Shown in pieces: positions 16,049 through 25,452 of a stretch of DNA of 64,000 nt. The position numbers and the translations under genes are program-made. Position 1 is the first letter of the stretch; the number at the start of each line of letters is the position of its first letter. The notes beneath the pieces are model-generated. The model was not told the DNA's origin. It worked only from the letters and a program-made list of their open reading frames with translations, and made no database searches. This DNA is from Bacteroidia bacterium (GTDB taxonomy: Bacteria; Bacteroidota; Bacteroidia; B-17B0; Aurantibacillaceae): positions 124,001-188,000 of the forward strand of contig JALHRL010000001.1 in assembly GCA_022841465.1 (NCBI GenBank), written 5' to 3'.

Positions 16049-17401
16049 ATGGAAAGAAAAAGACCCAATAAAAAATCAGGAAGTTTTTCAAAAAGCAAAA
16101 GCGGTTCCGGTAAATCTTTTAGTAAAGGAAAATCAAGTTCCGAAAAGCCCGGATTAAAAAACTTTTCTAAGTTTATAAAAAAGGATGCTGCACCTTTTAA
16201 AAAAGACAAAAAAGGGAAAGATGATAAATTTGAACGCGATAATAAGTTTGAAAAAACAAAACGAACGTATTCAAGCAGAGGCGATGAAAAATTTAATGAT
16301 GAAAGAAAATCGGAAAGATCTTTTGATAAAAAAGAAAGATTTTCAGGAAGTGGTGATAGAAAAAAACCTTTTGAAAAAAAAGAAGGCTATTCATCCGATT
16401 CTAAAAAAAGAAGCTACTCTAGTGATAAGGATGATAAAAAACCTTATGTGAAAAGAGGCGGAGATAGCGGCGGTTTTAAGAAAAGAGAGTATTCAGACAA
16501 CAAAGAGCCAAAACGTTCCTTTGAAAGAAAAGATACAGGAGAAAAAAAGCAATATTTTTCATCAGATAGAGGCGATAAAAAAAGTTACGAAAAAAGAGAC
16601 AAAGATTCTTACGGAGATAAAAAAAGAAGTTTTTCTAAAAACAAAAGTGGTTGGGCAAAGTCAGATAGACCGCAAGAAAAACATGAAGATGATGGAACCA
16701 TTCGTTTAAACAAATACTTATCTAATGCCGGCATCGCATCCAGAAGAGACGCCGATGTTTTAATACAAGGCGGCACGGTAAAAGTAAATGGCGTTGTAGT
16801 TGATCAGTTAGGCTACAAAGTTAAACCGGGCGATGTAGTAACCTATGCCGATTCGGCAGTTAAAACCGAACGAAAAGTGTATGTGCTTTTAAACAAACCA
16901 AAAGATTTTCTTACTACTACCGATGATCCGCAAGAACGCAGAACCGTAATGGAACTTGTAAAACCTGCTTGCCGAGAAAGAATTTATCCGGTAGGCAGAT
17001 TAGACAGAAACACAACCGGATTATTGTTGTTTACCAATGATGGTGATTTAGCTACTAAGTTAATGCACCCTAAATATTTGGTTAGAAAAATTTATCACGT
17101 AACACTTAACAAACCTTTAAAAGCAGAAGATTTTGAAACCATTGCAAATGGTTTTGAACTGGAAGATGGTTTTGTGAAGGTAGATGAAATTGCCTATGTA
17201 GGTCCGGGACGAAAAGAATTGGGAGTAGAAATTCACAGCGGAAAAAATCGCATTGTACGTCGTATTTTTGAGCATTTTGATTACGAAGTGTATAAGCTGG
17301 ATAGGGTAACTTATGCAGGATTAACCAAGAAAGATTTACCACGAGGCAAGTATCGTTTTTTAACCGAAAAAGAAATTGCTTATTTAAAAATGTTAAAGTA
17401 G
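16049..17401 (+). CDS. rluB: Pseudouridine synthase (RluB/RsuA type) with long basic disordered N-terminus
   Basis: A 450-aa protein. Residues 1-215 are a low-complexity Lys/Arg/Ser/Asp/Gly tract with recurring SF-basic and KKPFEKK-like units and no predicted fold. Residues about 220-280 form an S4 RNA-binding domain (IRLNKYLSNAGIASRRDAD). The remainder is the RsuA/RluB synthase domain with VGRLDRNTTGLLLFTNDGDLA, where the Asp is the catalytic nucleophile, and GKNRIVRRIFEHF. It modifies a uridine in rRNA, most likely in 23S. The tail is longer than the core of E. coli RluB but is of a kind seen in Bacteroidota homologues; it probably binds RNA. Confidence 0.92.
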   Translation: MERKRPNKKSGSFSKSKSGSGKSFSKGKSSSEKPGLKNFSKFIKKDAAPFKKDKKGKDDKFERDNKFEKTKRTYSSRGDEKFNDERKSERSFDKKERFSGSGDRKKPFEKKEGYSSDSKKRSYSSDKDDKKPYVKRGGDSGGFKKREYSDNKEPKRSFERKDTGEKKQYFSSDRGDKKSYEKRDKDSYGDKKRSFSKNKSGWAKSDRPQEKHEDDGTIRLNKYLSNAGIASRRDADVLIQGGTVKVNGVVVDQLGYKVKPGDVVTYADSAVKTERKVYVLLNKPKDFLTTTDDPQERRTVMELVKPACRERIYPVGRLDRNTTGLLLFTNDGDLATKLMHPKYLVRKIYHVTLNKPLKAEDFETIANGFELEDGFVKVDEIAYVGPGRKELGVEIHSGKNRIVRRIFEHFDYEVYKLDRVTYAGLTKKDLPRGKYRFLTEKEIAYLKMLK

Positions 17402-17432
17402 ATTTATATTATAATTTGAACACAATTGTACT

Positions 17433-19280
17433 ATGTGCGGAATAGTAGGTTACATTGGAAATAAAGATGCTTATCCTGTTTTAATTAAAGGATTACAGCG
17501 TTTAGAATATCGCGGTTACGATAGTGCCGGAGTTGCGTTAATAAACGGGGAAGGAAAACTAAATGTTTACAAGAAAAAAGGCAAGGTAAGCGAACTCGTT
17601 AGCGCAAGTAAAAATGAAGATCTAAGCGGTTCTGTTGGTATAGGTCACACACGCTGGGCAACACACGGCGAACCCAATGATGTAAACTCTCACCCGCACT
17701 ATTCCGATACCAAAGATTTGGTAATGATTCATAATGGCATCATTGAGAATTATGCTTCTATAAAAGAAAGATTAAAAAAACGCGGCCATAAATTTTTATC
17801 TCAAACAGATACCGAAGTTCTAGTTCATTTAATTGAAGATATTCAACAACACGAAGGAATGAAGTTGGGCCATGCAGTTATTGCTGCCCTTAAACAAGTA
17901 ATTGGTGCGTATGCAATTGTAGTGATGGATAAAAAAGACCCCAGCACTTTAATTGCGGCAAAAAAAGGAAGTCCTATGGTTATTGGTATTGGCAATAACG
18001 ATGATTTTTATATTGCTTCGGATGCTTCACCTATTGTTGAGTATACCAAAAACGTTGTTTATTTAGAAGATGAACAAGTTGCAATTATAAGAAGAGGTTT
18101 AGAATTAAAAATTAGAAATCTTAAAGACAAAGAAATTACTCCCTACGTTCAGGAATTAACAATTGAGTTGGAAGCAATTGAAAAAGGTGGTTACGATCAT
18201 TTCATGCTAAAAGAAATTTACGAGCAACCACGTTCAGTAAAAGACAGTATGCGCGGCCGATTAATTGCAGAAGAAGGAAAAGTGGTATTAGGCGGTATTG
18301 TTGATCACGAAGTAAAATTTAAAAATGCAAAACGAATTATTTTTATTGCCTGCGGAACATCATGGCATGCCGGCTTAGTGGGAGAATATTTATTTGAAGA
18401 ATTTGCCCGCATACCTGTTGAAGTGGAATATGCTTCAGAATTCAGATACCGCAACCCAATTATTTACCAAGATGATATTGTAATTGCTATTTCGCAAAGT
18501 GGTGAAACGGCAGATACCTTAGCAGCTATTGAATTAGCAAAAAGTAAAGGAGCAACCATTATTGGTGTTTGTAACGTTGTGGGTTCATCTATACCTCGTG
18601 CATCACACGGTGGTAGTTATACCCATGCCGGGCCCGAAATTGGTGTTGCATCTACAAAAGCATTTACCGCACAGGTTACCGTTCTAACATTAATGGCATT
18701 ACACGTTGCACGCTTAAAAGGAACAATGGCAGAAAGCCGTTTCCGTCAATTACTTTACGAAATGGAAGCAATTCCCGGAAAAATTGAAGAGGTATTAAAG
18801 CAAAACCCGGAAATAAAAAAGATTGCCGCGAAGTATAAAGACAGTAAAAACGCACTTTACTTAGGAAGAGGAGTTAGTTTCCCTGTTGCGTTAGAAGGCG
18901 CATTAAAACTAAAAGAAATTTCTTACATACATGCCGAAGGATATCCTGCGGCGGAAATGAAACACGGCCCTATTGCTTTAATAGATGAAGAAATGCCGGT
19001 ATTTGTTATTGCCACCAAAGGCGCTAACTACGAAAAAGTAGTAAGCAACATTCAGGAGGTAAAAGCACGTAAAGGAAAAATTATTGCAGTAGTAACTGCG
19101 GGCGACCATGATGTTAAAGAAATGGCCGACCATGTAATTGAAATTCCTGAAACAGATGAAAACCTGGTGCCTTTAATTTCGGTTATTCCATTGCAATTAT
19201 TATCGTATCACATTGCAGTAATGAGAGGTTGTAATGTAGATCAACCACGCAACCTTGCAAAAAGCGTAACAGTAGAATAA
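17433..19280 (+). CDS. glmS: Glutamine-fructose-6-phosphate transaminase (isomerizing)
   Basis: GlmS, which makes glucosamine-6-phosphate from fructose-6-phosphate and glutamine, the first step to UDP-GlcNAc for peptidoglycan and surface glycans. It is 615 aa with the N-terminal nucleophile Cys2 (MCGIVGYIGN), the glutaminase motif GIGHTRWATHGEP, SIS domains (ISQSGETADTLAA) and the invariant C-terminus LAKSVTVE. There is no glmS ribozyme-like leader: only 31 bp separate it from the upstream gene. The last 18 nt around its stop (19266-19283) recur at 19584-19601, after a gene-free repeat element. Confidence 0.98.
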   Translation: MCGIVGYIGNKDAYPVLIKGLQRLEYRGYDSAGVALINGEGKLNVYKKKGKVSELVSASKNEDLSGSVGIGHTRWATHGEPNDVNSHPHYSDTKDLVMIHNGIIENYASIKERLKKRGHKFLSQTDTEVLVHLIEDIQQHEGMKLGHAVIAALKQVIGAYAIVVMDKKDPSTLIAAKKGSPMVIGIGNNDDFYIASDASPIVEYTKNVVYLEDEQVAIIRRGLELKIRNLKDKEITPYVQELTIELEAIEKGGYDHFMLKEIYEQPRSVKDSMRGRLIAEEGKVVLGGIVDHEVKFKNAKRIIFIACGTSWHAGLVGEYLFEEFARIPVEVEYASEFRYRNPIIYQDDIVIAISQSGETADTLAAIELAKSKGATIIGVCNVVGSSIPRASHGGSYTHAGPEIGVASTKAFTAQVTVLTLMALHVARLKGTMAESRFRQLLYEMEAIPGKIEEVLKQNPEIKKIAAKYKDSKNALYLGRGVSFPVALEGALKLKEISYIHAEGYPAAEMKHGPIALIDEEMPVFVIATKGANYEKVVSNIQEVKARKGKIIAVVTAGDHDVKEMADHVIEIPETDENLVPLISVIPLQLLSYHIAVMRGCNVDQPRNLAKSVTVE

Positions 19281-19283
19281 TTA
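19266..19283 (+). repeat. 18-bp direct repeat, copy 1 (glmS 3' end)
   Basis: GTAACAGTAGAATAATTA covers the last codons and stop of glmS. An identical copy stands 318 bp downstream at 19584. The region between contains no gene and carries the palindromic element. The arrangement resembles an attachment-site duplication at a conserved gene end. Confidence 0.7.
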
Positions 19284-19304
19284 ATTAAGCTTTAATAGTT
19301 TTTC

Positions 19305-19459
19305 TTGTATTTTTTGGGCGCCTTATCGCGCTTTCACTTAAAGCCAGTTAAATTTTGTTGTATTTTTTGGGCTGCGGTGGCTTCCGCTGGTCGCCTCCCT
19401 GCCTACCGGACAGGCAGGCTCGCTCCAAAAATACTAAACAAAATTTTTAACTGGGCTTT
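19305..19459. repeat. REP/MITE-like palindromic element in the gene-free gap after glmS
   Basis: This occupies much of the 318-bp stretch without a gene. The outer arms 19340-19370 and 19425-19459 are imperfect inverted repeats (AAAGCCAGTTAAATTTTG against AAAGCCCAGTTAAAAATTTTG on the other strand). The middle is G+C-rich and carries CCTGCCT (19398-19404)/AGGCAGG (19412-19418). TTGTATTTTTTGGGC is repeated directly at 19305-19319 and 19358-19372. The composition contrasts with the A+T-rich surroundings. There is no open reading frame of note. It is probably a non-autonomous mobile or structured repeat. Confidence 0.7.
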
Positions 19460-19583
19460 TCATTCAATCACGGGCGCAACATTCTGCAGTATTATATAAC
19501 ATTAAATCTTAATCTTACACTTTTACAAAAAGATTTTTATCATATTCTACAAATAGAGGTATTAGTAAAAGTATTATAACTAA

Positions 19584-19601
19584 GTAACAGTAGAATAATT
19601 A
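19584..19601 (+). repeat. 18-bp direct repeat, copy 2
   Basis: Identical to the glmS 3' end at 19266-19283. It overlaps the stop codon of the convergent T9SS cargo gene. Together with that gene's last codons it forms a 30-bp near-perfect palindrome (19584-19613, one mismatched pair). Confidence 0.7.
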
Positions 19602-21488
19602 TTCTACTATTACTTTCTTGCTAATGTTTGTATTGTAGTTTCCTTTAATTTTTAAAACGTAAACTCCTTTTGCCAAATCGTTCGTTCTGAAGCTAAACAT
19701 GTTTTGTTTTACTTTCACCCAATCTCTTAACAAGGTGGTTACTAATTTACCTTGTGCATCATACAATTCAAAGCTTAAGTATTCCGGCTGCGATAAATTT
19801 AAATCAACACTAAACATATCGTTGGTTGGATTTGGAAACACTGTTGCGTTATTATTGGTATTTGTCTCCACTTGTTTTAAATCGGTAAATACATTACTCG
19901 TTGCAAGTTGCGCAACCCATGCACGGTGTGCGTTAGGATAGGAAATATTAAAAGCATAAGCATTGTAGCCACTTACCCAAACTTCTCCCGGAGTGCAATA
20001 TCTGCGTTGCGAACCCGAATAATCGCCCCAACGTTCTTGATTTCCTGAAAGTAAATTTACAAAGGTAGTTCCGTTTTGAATTCTTAAAATTGGTGAAAAA
20101 TCACCCATGGCATCTGCTCTAATAGCTGAAAGCCCACCAAAAATTTCATCAGAACTGTGATTAAAATTAATGATAGCAGTGTTATCTGCTACATTATTTC
20201 CGGCATAGGAAATATTAGGGTAACCAAAATCAACGGTATCGTTTGCTAAAATATATCCGTTAACTGTTGGTGAAACTGCTGCAGGATTATGAATTACACC
20301 GTAATAAACACTTACCTGATTGTTGGCGGGGTTATTGGTGTTGTGCACATATTGTATTTTATTGTTTTCGTAAAAGGCCCCAAGGTTTCTGGAATCATTA
20401 CTTGCTAAAGTTTGTACCGAGTTTGTTTGTCTTCCGTCCGGTGGAAACTGATAAGGCACATCTGTTATTAATGCTTTTGTTGTTACCGTTAAAGTAGGTG
20501 CGCCAATGGTATCAGTAACATTTACTAAAAACACCGTATCATTTTGTGAAGCTAAATTTCTGTTAGATACAAAATACATATTGGGCGATTTTAAACTGCT
20601 TCCACCTTTAGCAGGACATAAATTACGAATAGCTTTTCCATTAAACTGTATGTTAGAATGCAATACAGAACCTAAAGGCAAACCGGCATAACCACTGTCT
20701 TTTTTCATTTGCCAAACCAAAGTCTCCACAAATCCTGCTTGCCAGGTGCTATCGTTGTATAATAAATTTACGCTTAAAAACAATTCCTTTTCTGTCATGG
20801 CAATCATGGGGTAATCGCTCCACAAACCATAATTTAAAGGGTCGCCGGGAATGGTATACAAATTCCAGTTTAAAGCCGGATTATTGGTTTGTGAAAAACC
20901 TACAATCATTTTACTTGTAGAATCTGTAAAACCAACCATACACATCATTACAAATCTGTCTTTGTCAGGATCGTACATTACCTTTGGGTCAAACTCTTGA
21001 TGCAAATTATTAATGGGGGTTGTCCATGCAGCCAAAGATTTAAATGGAGAAATAGAATTGGTAACAACATTTCTTACATGAATATTAGTGTTTATTACCG
21101 AAACCAACATACCCGAATCGGAAATGGCCATGTCGTTATCGTTAGGGGTGCTGTAGCCCCAAGGGTTGGCAAAAAAACTTTGTCCTTTTAATAAAACAGG
21201 TAAAACCGCGTTGTTGTTTGTTGATTTATTAGAAGGCAAATAACTTTCAGGATAATTGTAATGCTCTATTTTTTTTGAAGCTTGTTTAGGTAATTCGTTT
21301 ACCAAAAGTTTAGGACTATAATCGGTAGTTATATTTTCTAAATTAACAACCGCTTGTTTTTGAAAGGTAAATGATTTTTTTACCGGCGCATGGTGTTTTG
21401 GCGCATTCTCTAAATATTTTTTACTTAATTGTGCAAAGGAAGCACTTGCAATAAAATAAAGTGAAAGAGTAAGTAATAATTTTTTCAT
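19599..21488 (-). CDS. T9SS type A sorting domain-containing secreted protein
   Basis: A 629-aa secreted protein: signal MKKLLLTLSLYFIASASFAQ, a large beta-rich body, and a type IX secretion C-terminal domain in the last 80 residues (VFPNPTNDMFSVDL, then FELYDAQGKLV, then NDLAKGVYVLKIKG, ending KKVIVE). The cargo would be exported across the outer membrane and attached to the surface or released. The body has propeller-like strands (DPKVMYDPDKDRFVMM, GLWSDYPMIAMTEKELFLSVNL), as in secreted proteins of unknown function common in this phylum. No catalytic motif is recognised. Its end forms a palindrome with the glmS-derived repeat. Confidence 0.9.
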   Translation of the reverse strand: MKKLLLTLSLYFIASASFAQLSKKYLENAPKHHAPVKKSFTFQKQAVVNLENITTDYSPKLLVNELPKQASKKIEHYNYPESYLPSNKSTNNNAVLPVLLKGQSFFANPWGYSTPNDNDMAISDSGMLVSVINTNIHVRNVVTNSISPFKSLAAWTTPINNLHQEFDPKVMYDPDKDRFVMMCMVGFTDSTSKMIVGFSQTNNPALNWNLYTIPGDPLNYGLWSDYPMIAMTEKELFLSVNLLYNDSTWQAGFVETLVWQMKKDSGYAGLPLGSVLHSNIQFNGKAIRNLCPAKGGSSLKSPNMYFVSNRNLASQNDTVFLVNVTDTIGAPTLTVTTKALITDVPYQFPPDGRQTNSVQTLASNDSRNLGAFYENNKIQYVHNTNNPANNQVSVYYGVIHNPAAVSPTVNGYILANDTVDFGYPNISYAGNNVADNTAIINFNHSSDEIFGGLSAIRADAMGDFSPILRIQNGTTFVNLLSGNQERWGDYSGSQRRYCTPGEVWVSGYNAYAFNISYPNAHRAWVAQLATSNVFTDLKQVETNTNNNATVFPNPTNDMFSVDLNLSQPEYLSFELYDAQGKLVTTLLRDWVKVKQNMFSFRTNDLAKGVYVLKIKGNYNTNISKKVIVE

Positions 21489-21520
21489 TGTAAAAGTTTA
21501 AACTTGAATTATAAAGGTAT

Positions 21521-21554
21521 AAAAAAAACCGAGAAGAAAAAGTTCAACTCGGTT
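21521..21554 (-). terminator. Intrinsic terminator of metH
   Basis: AACCGAG (21527-21533) pairs with CTCGGTT (21548-21554). Read on the minus strand, the stem is followed by eight T (A at 21521-21528 on the plus strand). It lies 20 bp past the metH stop. Confidence 0.8.
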
Positions 21555-21574
21555 GCTGAATTATTTAAATTGAA

Positions 21575-24500
21575 TTAGTAAGCCAACACCGGCCCTAACC
21601 ATTTTTCAACTACATCTACATTTAAATTTTTGCGTTTGGCATAATCTTCCACTTGTTCTTTGGTAATTTTGCCTACACCAAAATAATGTGCTTCGGGATG
21701 AGCGAAATACAAACCACTTACCGCTGCCGTAGGGAACATGGCTAAACTTTCGGTTAATTTTAAACCAATGTTTTTTTCTACATCCAATAGTTTCCAAATG
21801 CTTAATTTTTCTGTATGATCGGGTTGAGCAGGGTAACCCGGGGCCGGACGAATACCTTTATATTCTTCCTTTATTAAATCTTCGTTACTCAGGTTTTCAT
21901 TTTTATCGTAGCCCCAAATTTCTGTTCTTACTTTTTTATGCATTAATTCAGCAAAGGCTTCTGCTAATCTATCCGCTAATGCTTTTAGCATAATGGCACT
22001 ATAATCATCATGCGCTTTTTCAAAGGCTTCCACGTGAGGGTCAATTCCAAAACCTGTAGATAAAGCAAAGGCACCGAGGTAATCTGTAGCTTCTACAGGC
22101 TCAGCTAGCGAAAGGGAAGGTTTTATAAAATCTGCCAATGCAATATTGTATTGTCCGGCTGGTTTTTTGGTTTGTTGCCTGATGCTGTGAAAGGTTAGTT
22201 TTTTTGTGTTTCCGTTTTCGCTTAACACTTCCACATCATCGTGATTAGTTGCATGTGCAGGAAAAATCCCAACTACTGCTTTTGCGGTTAACCAGTTCTC
22301 ATCAATAATTTTCTTTAACATGGCTTTGGCATCGTTAAATAACTTTGTTGCCTCAGTGCCACGTTCAGGGTCAGAAAGAATTTTTGGATAAGAGCCTTTC
22401 ATTTCCCAGCTATGGAAAAATGGTGTCCAATCAATGTACGTTGAAATTTCTGCTATGCTGTAATTATCAAAAACTTTAACGCCTAAAAATGCGGGTTTGC
22501 TAATTTTTGTTTCACTCCAGTTAATCGGAAATTTATTTTTGCGCGCTTCTTCTAACGAAATAAATTTATTTTGCGATTGCGCATTTTTGTTTTGTTCTCT
22601 TACTCTCTCGTAATCGGCCTTAATGTCTTTCATAAAGTTATCTCTTAACTCATCTGAAATTAAACTGCTGGCCACCGGAACCGATTTACTTGCATCGTTT
22701 ACATGCACAACCGGACCTGAATAATTTTGAGCAATTTTTACGGCAGTGTGAACCTTAGAAGTTGTTGCACCACCAATTAACAAAGGAAGTTTAAAATTTA
22801 GGCGTTCCATTTCTTTGGCAACATGCACCATTTCATCTAATGATGGTGTAATTAAACCGCTTAAACCTATTACATCTACATTGTTTTTCTTTGCTTCGTC
22901 TAAAATTTTATCGCAAGAAACCATTACTCCCAAATCTATAATTTCGTAATTGTTGCAAGCTAATACAACGCCCACAATATTTTTTCCAATATCGTGCACA
23001 TCTCCTTTTACTGTTGCTAATAAAATTTTACCTGCGTTTGTTCTTCCATCACCAACAATTCCTGCTTTTTTGTTCGCTTCTTTTTCAGCTAATAAATATG
23101 GCTCTAAATAGGCAACCGCTTTTTTCATTACCCGTGCGCTTTTTACTACCTGTGGTAAAAACATTTTTCCTGCACCAAACAAATCACCTACTACATTCAT
23201 ACCCGCCATTAAAGGGCCTTCAATAACATGTAAAGGCCTTCCTAATTTTTGTCGCGCTTCTTCGGTATCTTCTTCAATATATTCTACAATACCTTTTACC
23301 AAGGCGTAGCTTAATCTTTGTTCCACATCTGTTTTTCTCCAGGCTTCATCTTTCTCGGCTTTGTCGGTTACTTTGCCTTTTAATTTTTCGGCATGGTTTA
23401 CTAAACGTTCTGTTGCATCATCTTTTCTGTTTAATAAAACATCTTCAACCAATTCTAATAATTCTTTTTCAATGTTGTCGTAAACAACCAACTGACTAGG
23501 ATTTACAATGCCCATATCCATTCCGTTTTTTATGGCATGAAATAAAAACGCAGAGTGAATGGCTTCGCGCACATGATCATTTCCTCTGAACGAAAACGAA
23601 ACATTACTAACGCCTCCGCTTACTTTTGCATGCGGTAAATTTTCTTTTATCCATTTGGTAGCATTAAAAAAATCTAAAGCATTTAAGCGATGCTCTTCCA
23701 TGCCGGTAGCAACAGGAAAAATGTTAGGATCGAAAATAATATCTTGTGCAGGGAAATTAACTTTGTTTACTAAAATATCGTAAGCGCGTTTACAAATTTC
23801 TTTACGGCGCTCTAATGTATCGGCTTGTCCCACTTCATCAAAAGCCATAACAATAACAGCAGCACCGTATTGTTTTATTTTTTCTGCTTGTTCAATAAAT
23901 TTTTCTTCGCCTTCTTTTAACGAAATAGAATTTACTATGGCTTTGCCTTGCACACATTTTAACCCTGCTTCAATTACACTCCATTTAGAAGAATCAATCA
24001 TAATGGGGACTCTTGAAATATCTGGTTCAGATGCAATTAAATTTAAGAAGGTTGTCATCGCTTTTTCGCTATCTAACATTCCTTCGTCCATGTTCACATC
24101 AATTACCTGAGCGCCGCCTTCTACTTGTTCGCGCGCAATTGAAAGGGCTTCTTCATAGTTTCCTTCTTTAATCAAGCGCAAGAATTTTTTAGAACCCGTT
24201 ACATTAGTTCGTTCACCTACATTTAAAAAATTACTTTCCGGTCTTAATGTTAAGGGTTCTAATCCGCTTAAATGCATTAATGTATCGGGCACCGGTTTTT
24301 TACGAGGTGGTGCAGCTTTTGCCAATTCGGCAATTCGTTTAATGTGTGATGGCGTTGTACCACAACATCCGCCTACAATATTTATAAATCCTGATTTTAA
24401 AAAATCTTCTATTTGGTGACCCATTTCATGTGCATCTTGATCGTATTCACCAAACTGATTTGGCAAACCTGCATTTGGGTAGGCACTCACAAAAAACGGA

Positions 24501-25291
24501 GCTTTAGTAGAAAGTTCTTCTAAATAGGGTCGCATGTCTTTCGCACCTAATGCACAGTTTAAACCAATACTTAACAAATCAACATGCGACACGGAGTTTA
24601 AAAAAGCTTCGGTTGTTTGACCGGATAAGGTTCTTCCACTTGCATCGGTTATAGTTCCGGAAACCATTACCGGCATTTTTCTATTAATAGATTTGCAATA
24701 ATTTTGAATAGCAAATAAAGCAGCCTTTGCATTTAAAGTATCAAAAATGGTTTCAATTAAAAGCACATCCGAACCACCCTCAACTAGTCCTTTCACCTGT
24801 TCTGTATAAGCAGCAACTAACTCATCAAAGGAAACAGCACGGTAACCGGGATCGTTAACATCGGGTGATAAAGAAAGTGTACGATTTGTTGGCCCAATAG
24901 AACCTGCAACAAATTTGGCAACATTAGCAAATTCGGGATTTTCTTTTTTAAATTCTGCAATGGCTTCTTTGGCAATTTTTGCCGATTCGTAATTTAGTTC
25001 ATAGGCCAAATCTTGCATATCGTAATCGGCCATGGCAATACTGGTTCCGCTAAAGGTATTTGTTTCAAGGATATCGGCACCTGCTTTTAAATATTCTTTG
25101 TGAATGGTTTTAATAATTTGTGGTTGTGTAATAGAAAGCAAATCGTTATTGCCTTTCAAATCTTTATGCCAATCGGAAAAGCGTTTACCGCGGTAATCTT
25201 TTTCTTCCAACTTGTATTGTTGAATCATAGTGCCCATAGCACCGTCAATTACCAAAATTCTTTTTTCCAGTTCTTGTTGTATATTGCTCAT
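21575..25291 (-). CDS. metH: Cobalamin-dependent methionine synthase
   Basis: Full-length MetH (1238 aa), which methylates homocysteine to methionine using methyltetrahydrofolate and cobalamin. Domain order: homocysteine-binding barrel with zinc ligands Cys246 (GLNCALG), Cys309 and Cys310 ([10 protein letters not shown]); pterin-binding domain ([14 protein letters not shown] to about residue 610); cobalamin cap and domain with the lower ligand His in [11 protein letters not shown]; and the SAM-binding reactivation domain ([12 protein letters not shown]). Residues 1059-1069 ([11 protein letters not shown]) replace the short linker normally found before DYIGAFA, and look repeat-derived. Expression is probably controlled by the SAM-I riboswitch and terminator upstream. 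Confidence 0.98.
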   Translation of the reverse strand: MSNIQQELEKRILVIDGAMGTMIQQYKLEEKDYRGKRFSDWHKDLKGNNDLLSITQPQIIKTIHKEYLKAGADILETNTFSGTSIAMADYDMQDLAYELNYESAKIAKEAIAEFKKENPEFANVAKFVAGSIGPTNRTLSLSPDVNDPGYRAVSFDELVAAYTEQVKGLVEGGSDVLLIETIFDTLNAKAALFAIQNYCKSINRKMPVMVSGTITDASGRTLSGQTTEAFLNSVSHVDLLSIGLNCALGAKDMRPYLEELSTKAPFFVSAYPNAGLPNQFGEYDQDAHEMGHQIEDFLKSGFINIVGGCCGTTPSHIKRIAELAKAAPPRKKPVPDTLMHLSGLEPLTLRPESNFLNVGERTNVTGSKKFLRLIKEGNYEEALSIAREQVEGGAQVIDVNMDEGMLDSEKAMTTFLNLIASEPDISRVPIMIDSSKWSVIEAGLKCVQGKAIVNSISLKEGEEKFIEQAEKIKQYGAAVIVMAFDEVGQADTLERRKEICKRAYDILVNKVNFPAQDIIFDPNIFPVATGMEEHRLNALDFFNATKWIKENLPHAKVSGGVSNVSFSFRGNDHVREAIHSAFLFHAIKNGMDMGIVNPSQLVVYDNIEKELLELVEDVLLNRKDDATERLVNHAEKLKGKVTDKAEKDEAWRKTDVEQRLSYALVKGIVEYIEEDTEEARQKLGRPLHVIEGPLMAGMNVVGDLFGAGKMFLPQVVKSARVMKKAVAYLEPYLLAEKEANKKAGIVGDGRTNAGKILLATVKGDVHDIGKNIVGVVLACNNYEIIDLGVMVSCDKILDEAKKNNVDVIGLSGLITPSLDEMVHVAKEMERLNFKLPLLIGGATTSKVHTAVKIAQNYSGPVVHVNDASKSVPVASSLISDELRDNFMKDIKADYERVREQNKNAQSQNKFISLEEARKNKFPINWSETKISKPAFLGVKVFDNYSIAEISTYIDWTPFFHSWEMKGSYPKILSDPERGTEATKLFNDAKAMLKKIIDENWLTAKAVVGIFPAHATNHDDVEVLSENGNTKKLTFHSIRQQTKKPAGQYNIALADFIKPSLSLAEPVEATDYLGAFALSTGFGIDPHVEAFEKAHDDYSAIMLKALADRLAEAFAELMHKKVRTEIWGYDKNENLSNEDLIKEEYKGIRPAPGYPAQPDHTEKLSIWKLLDVEKNIGLKLTESLAMFPTAAVSGLYFAHPEAHYFGVGKITKEQVEDYAKRKNLNVDVVEKWLGPVLAY
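22085..22120 (-). repeat. Repeat-derived in-frame insertion within metH
   Basis: The minus strand reads CCTTCCCTTTCGCTAGCTGA and continues with GCCTGTAGAAGC. This is close to the GCTGAGCCTGTCGAAG core of short palindromic repeats that I remember from many low-copy intergenic elements in Bacteroidota and other phyla. It translates in frame to [12 protein letters not shown] (residues 1058-1069 of MetH), where homologues have a shorter, unrelated linker. Confidence 0.6.
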
Positions 25292-25328
25292 AAAATAAAA
25301 AATCCCTTCAGTATTGCCGGAAGGGATT
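25292..25328 (-). terminator. Leader terminator of metH (riboswitch expression platform)
   Basis: AATCCCTTC (25301-25309) and GAAGGGATT (25320-25328) form a perfect 9-bp stem with a 10-nt loop. On the minus strand it is followed by a T-rich run that ends at the metH ATG (25291). As a terminator located in the leader, it is the obvious partner for the SAM-I aptamer just upstream. Confidence 0.85.
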
Positions 25329-25413
25329 AGGTTATCGTTTAAATTAAATATTTCTAATTATTTCCGACTTATCTTTTCCGAATTACTTCGAAACGAATTC
25401 CCACCTTCTAATT

Positions 25414-25427
25414 TAGTTAAGAAAGTT
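25414..25427. repeat. 14-bp direct repeat in riboswitch P3, copy 1
   Basis: TAGTTAAGAAAGTT, repeated exactly at 25439-25452 (25-bp period). It is part of the enlarged P3 arm of the SAM-I riboswitch. Confidence 0.75.
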
Positions 25428-25438
25428 TTAAAGTTATG

Positions 25439-25452
25439 TAGTTAAGAAAGTT
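25439..25452. repeat. 14-bp direct repeat in riboswitch P3, copy 2
   Basis: Second copy of TAGTTAAGAAAGTT. AGAAAGTTA (25445-25453) also pairs with TAACTTTCT (25467-25475), making a 9-bp hairpin inside the P3 arm. Confidence 0.75.

Noticed and set aside
16185-16709. Two Lys/Glu-rich open frames overlapping the rluB-like gene on the same strand
   Set aside because: They are out-of-frame readings of the purine-rich low-complexity N-terminal coding region; no homology, start context or domain supports them.
17402-17432. Possible glmS ribozyme or riboswitch before glmS
   Set aside because: Only 31 bp separate glmS from the upstream gene, too short for the glmS ribozyme, and no conserved core is visible.
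19305-19499. 64-codon frame in the glmS downstream gap
   Set aside because: It reads through the palindromic repeat element, lacks family similarity and has no convincing start; the stretch looks non-coding.
25100-25330. 76-codon plus-strand frame opposite the metH start and leader
   Set aside because: It overlaps metH coding sequence and the leader terminator antisense, without any protein-like features.
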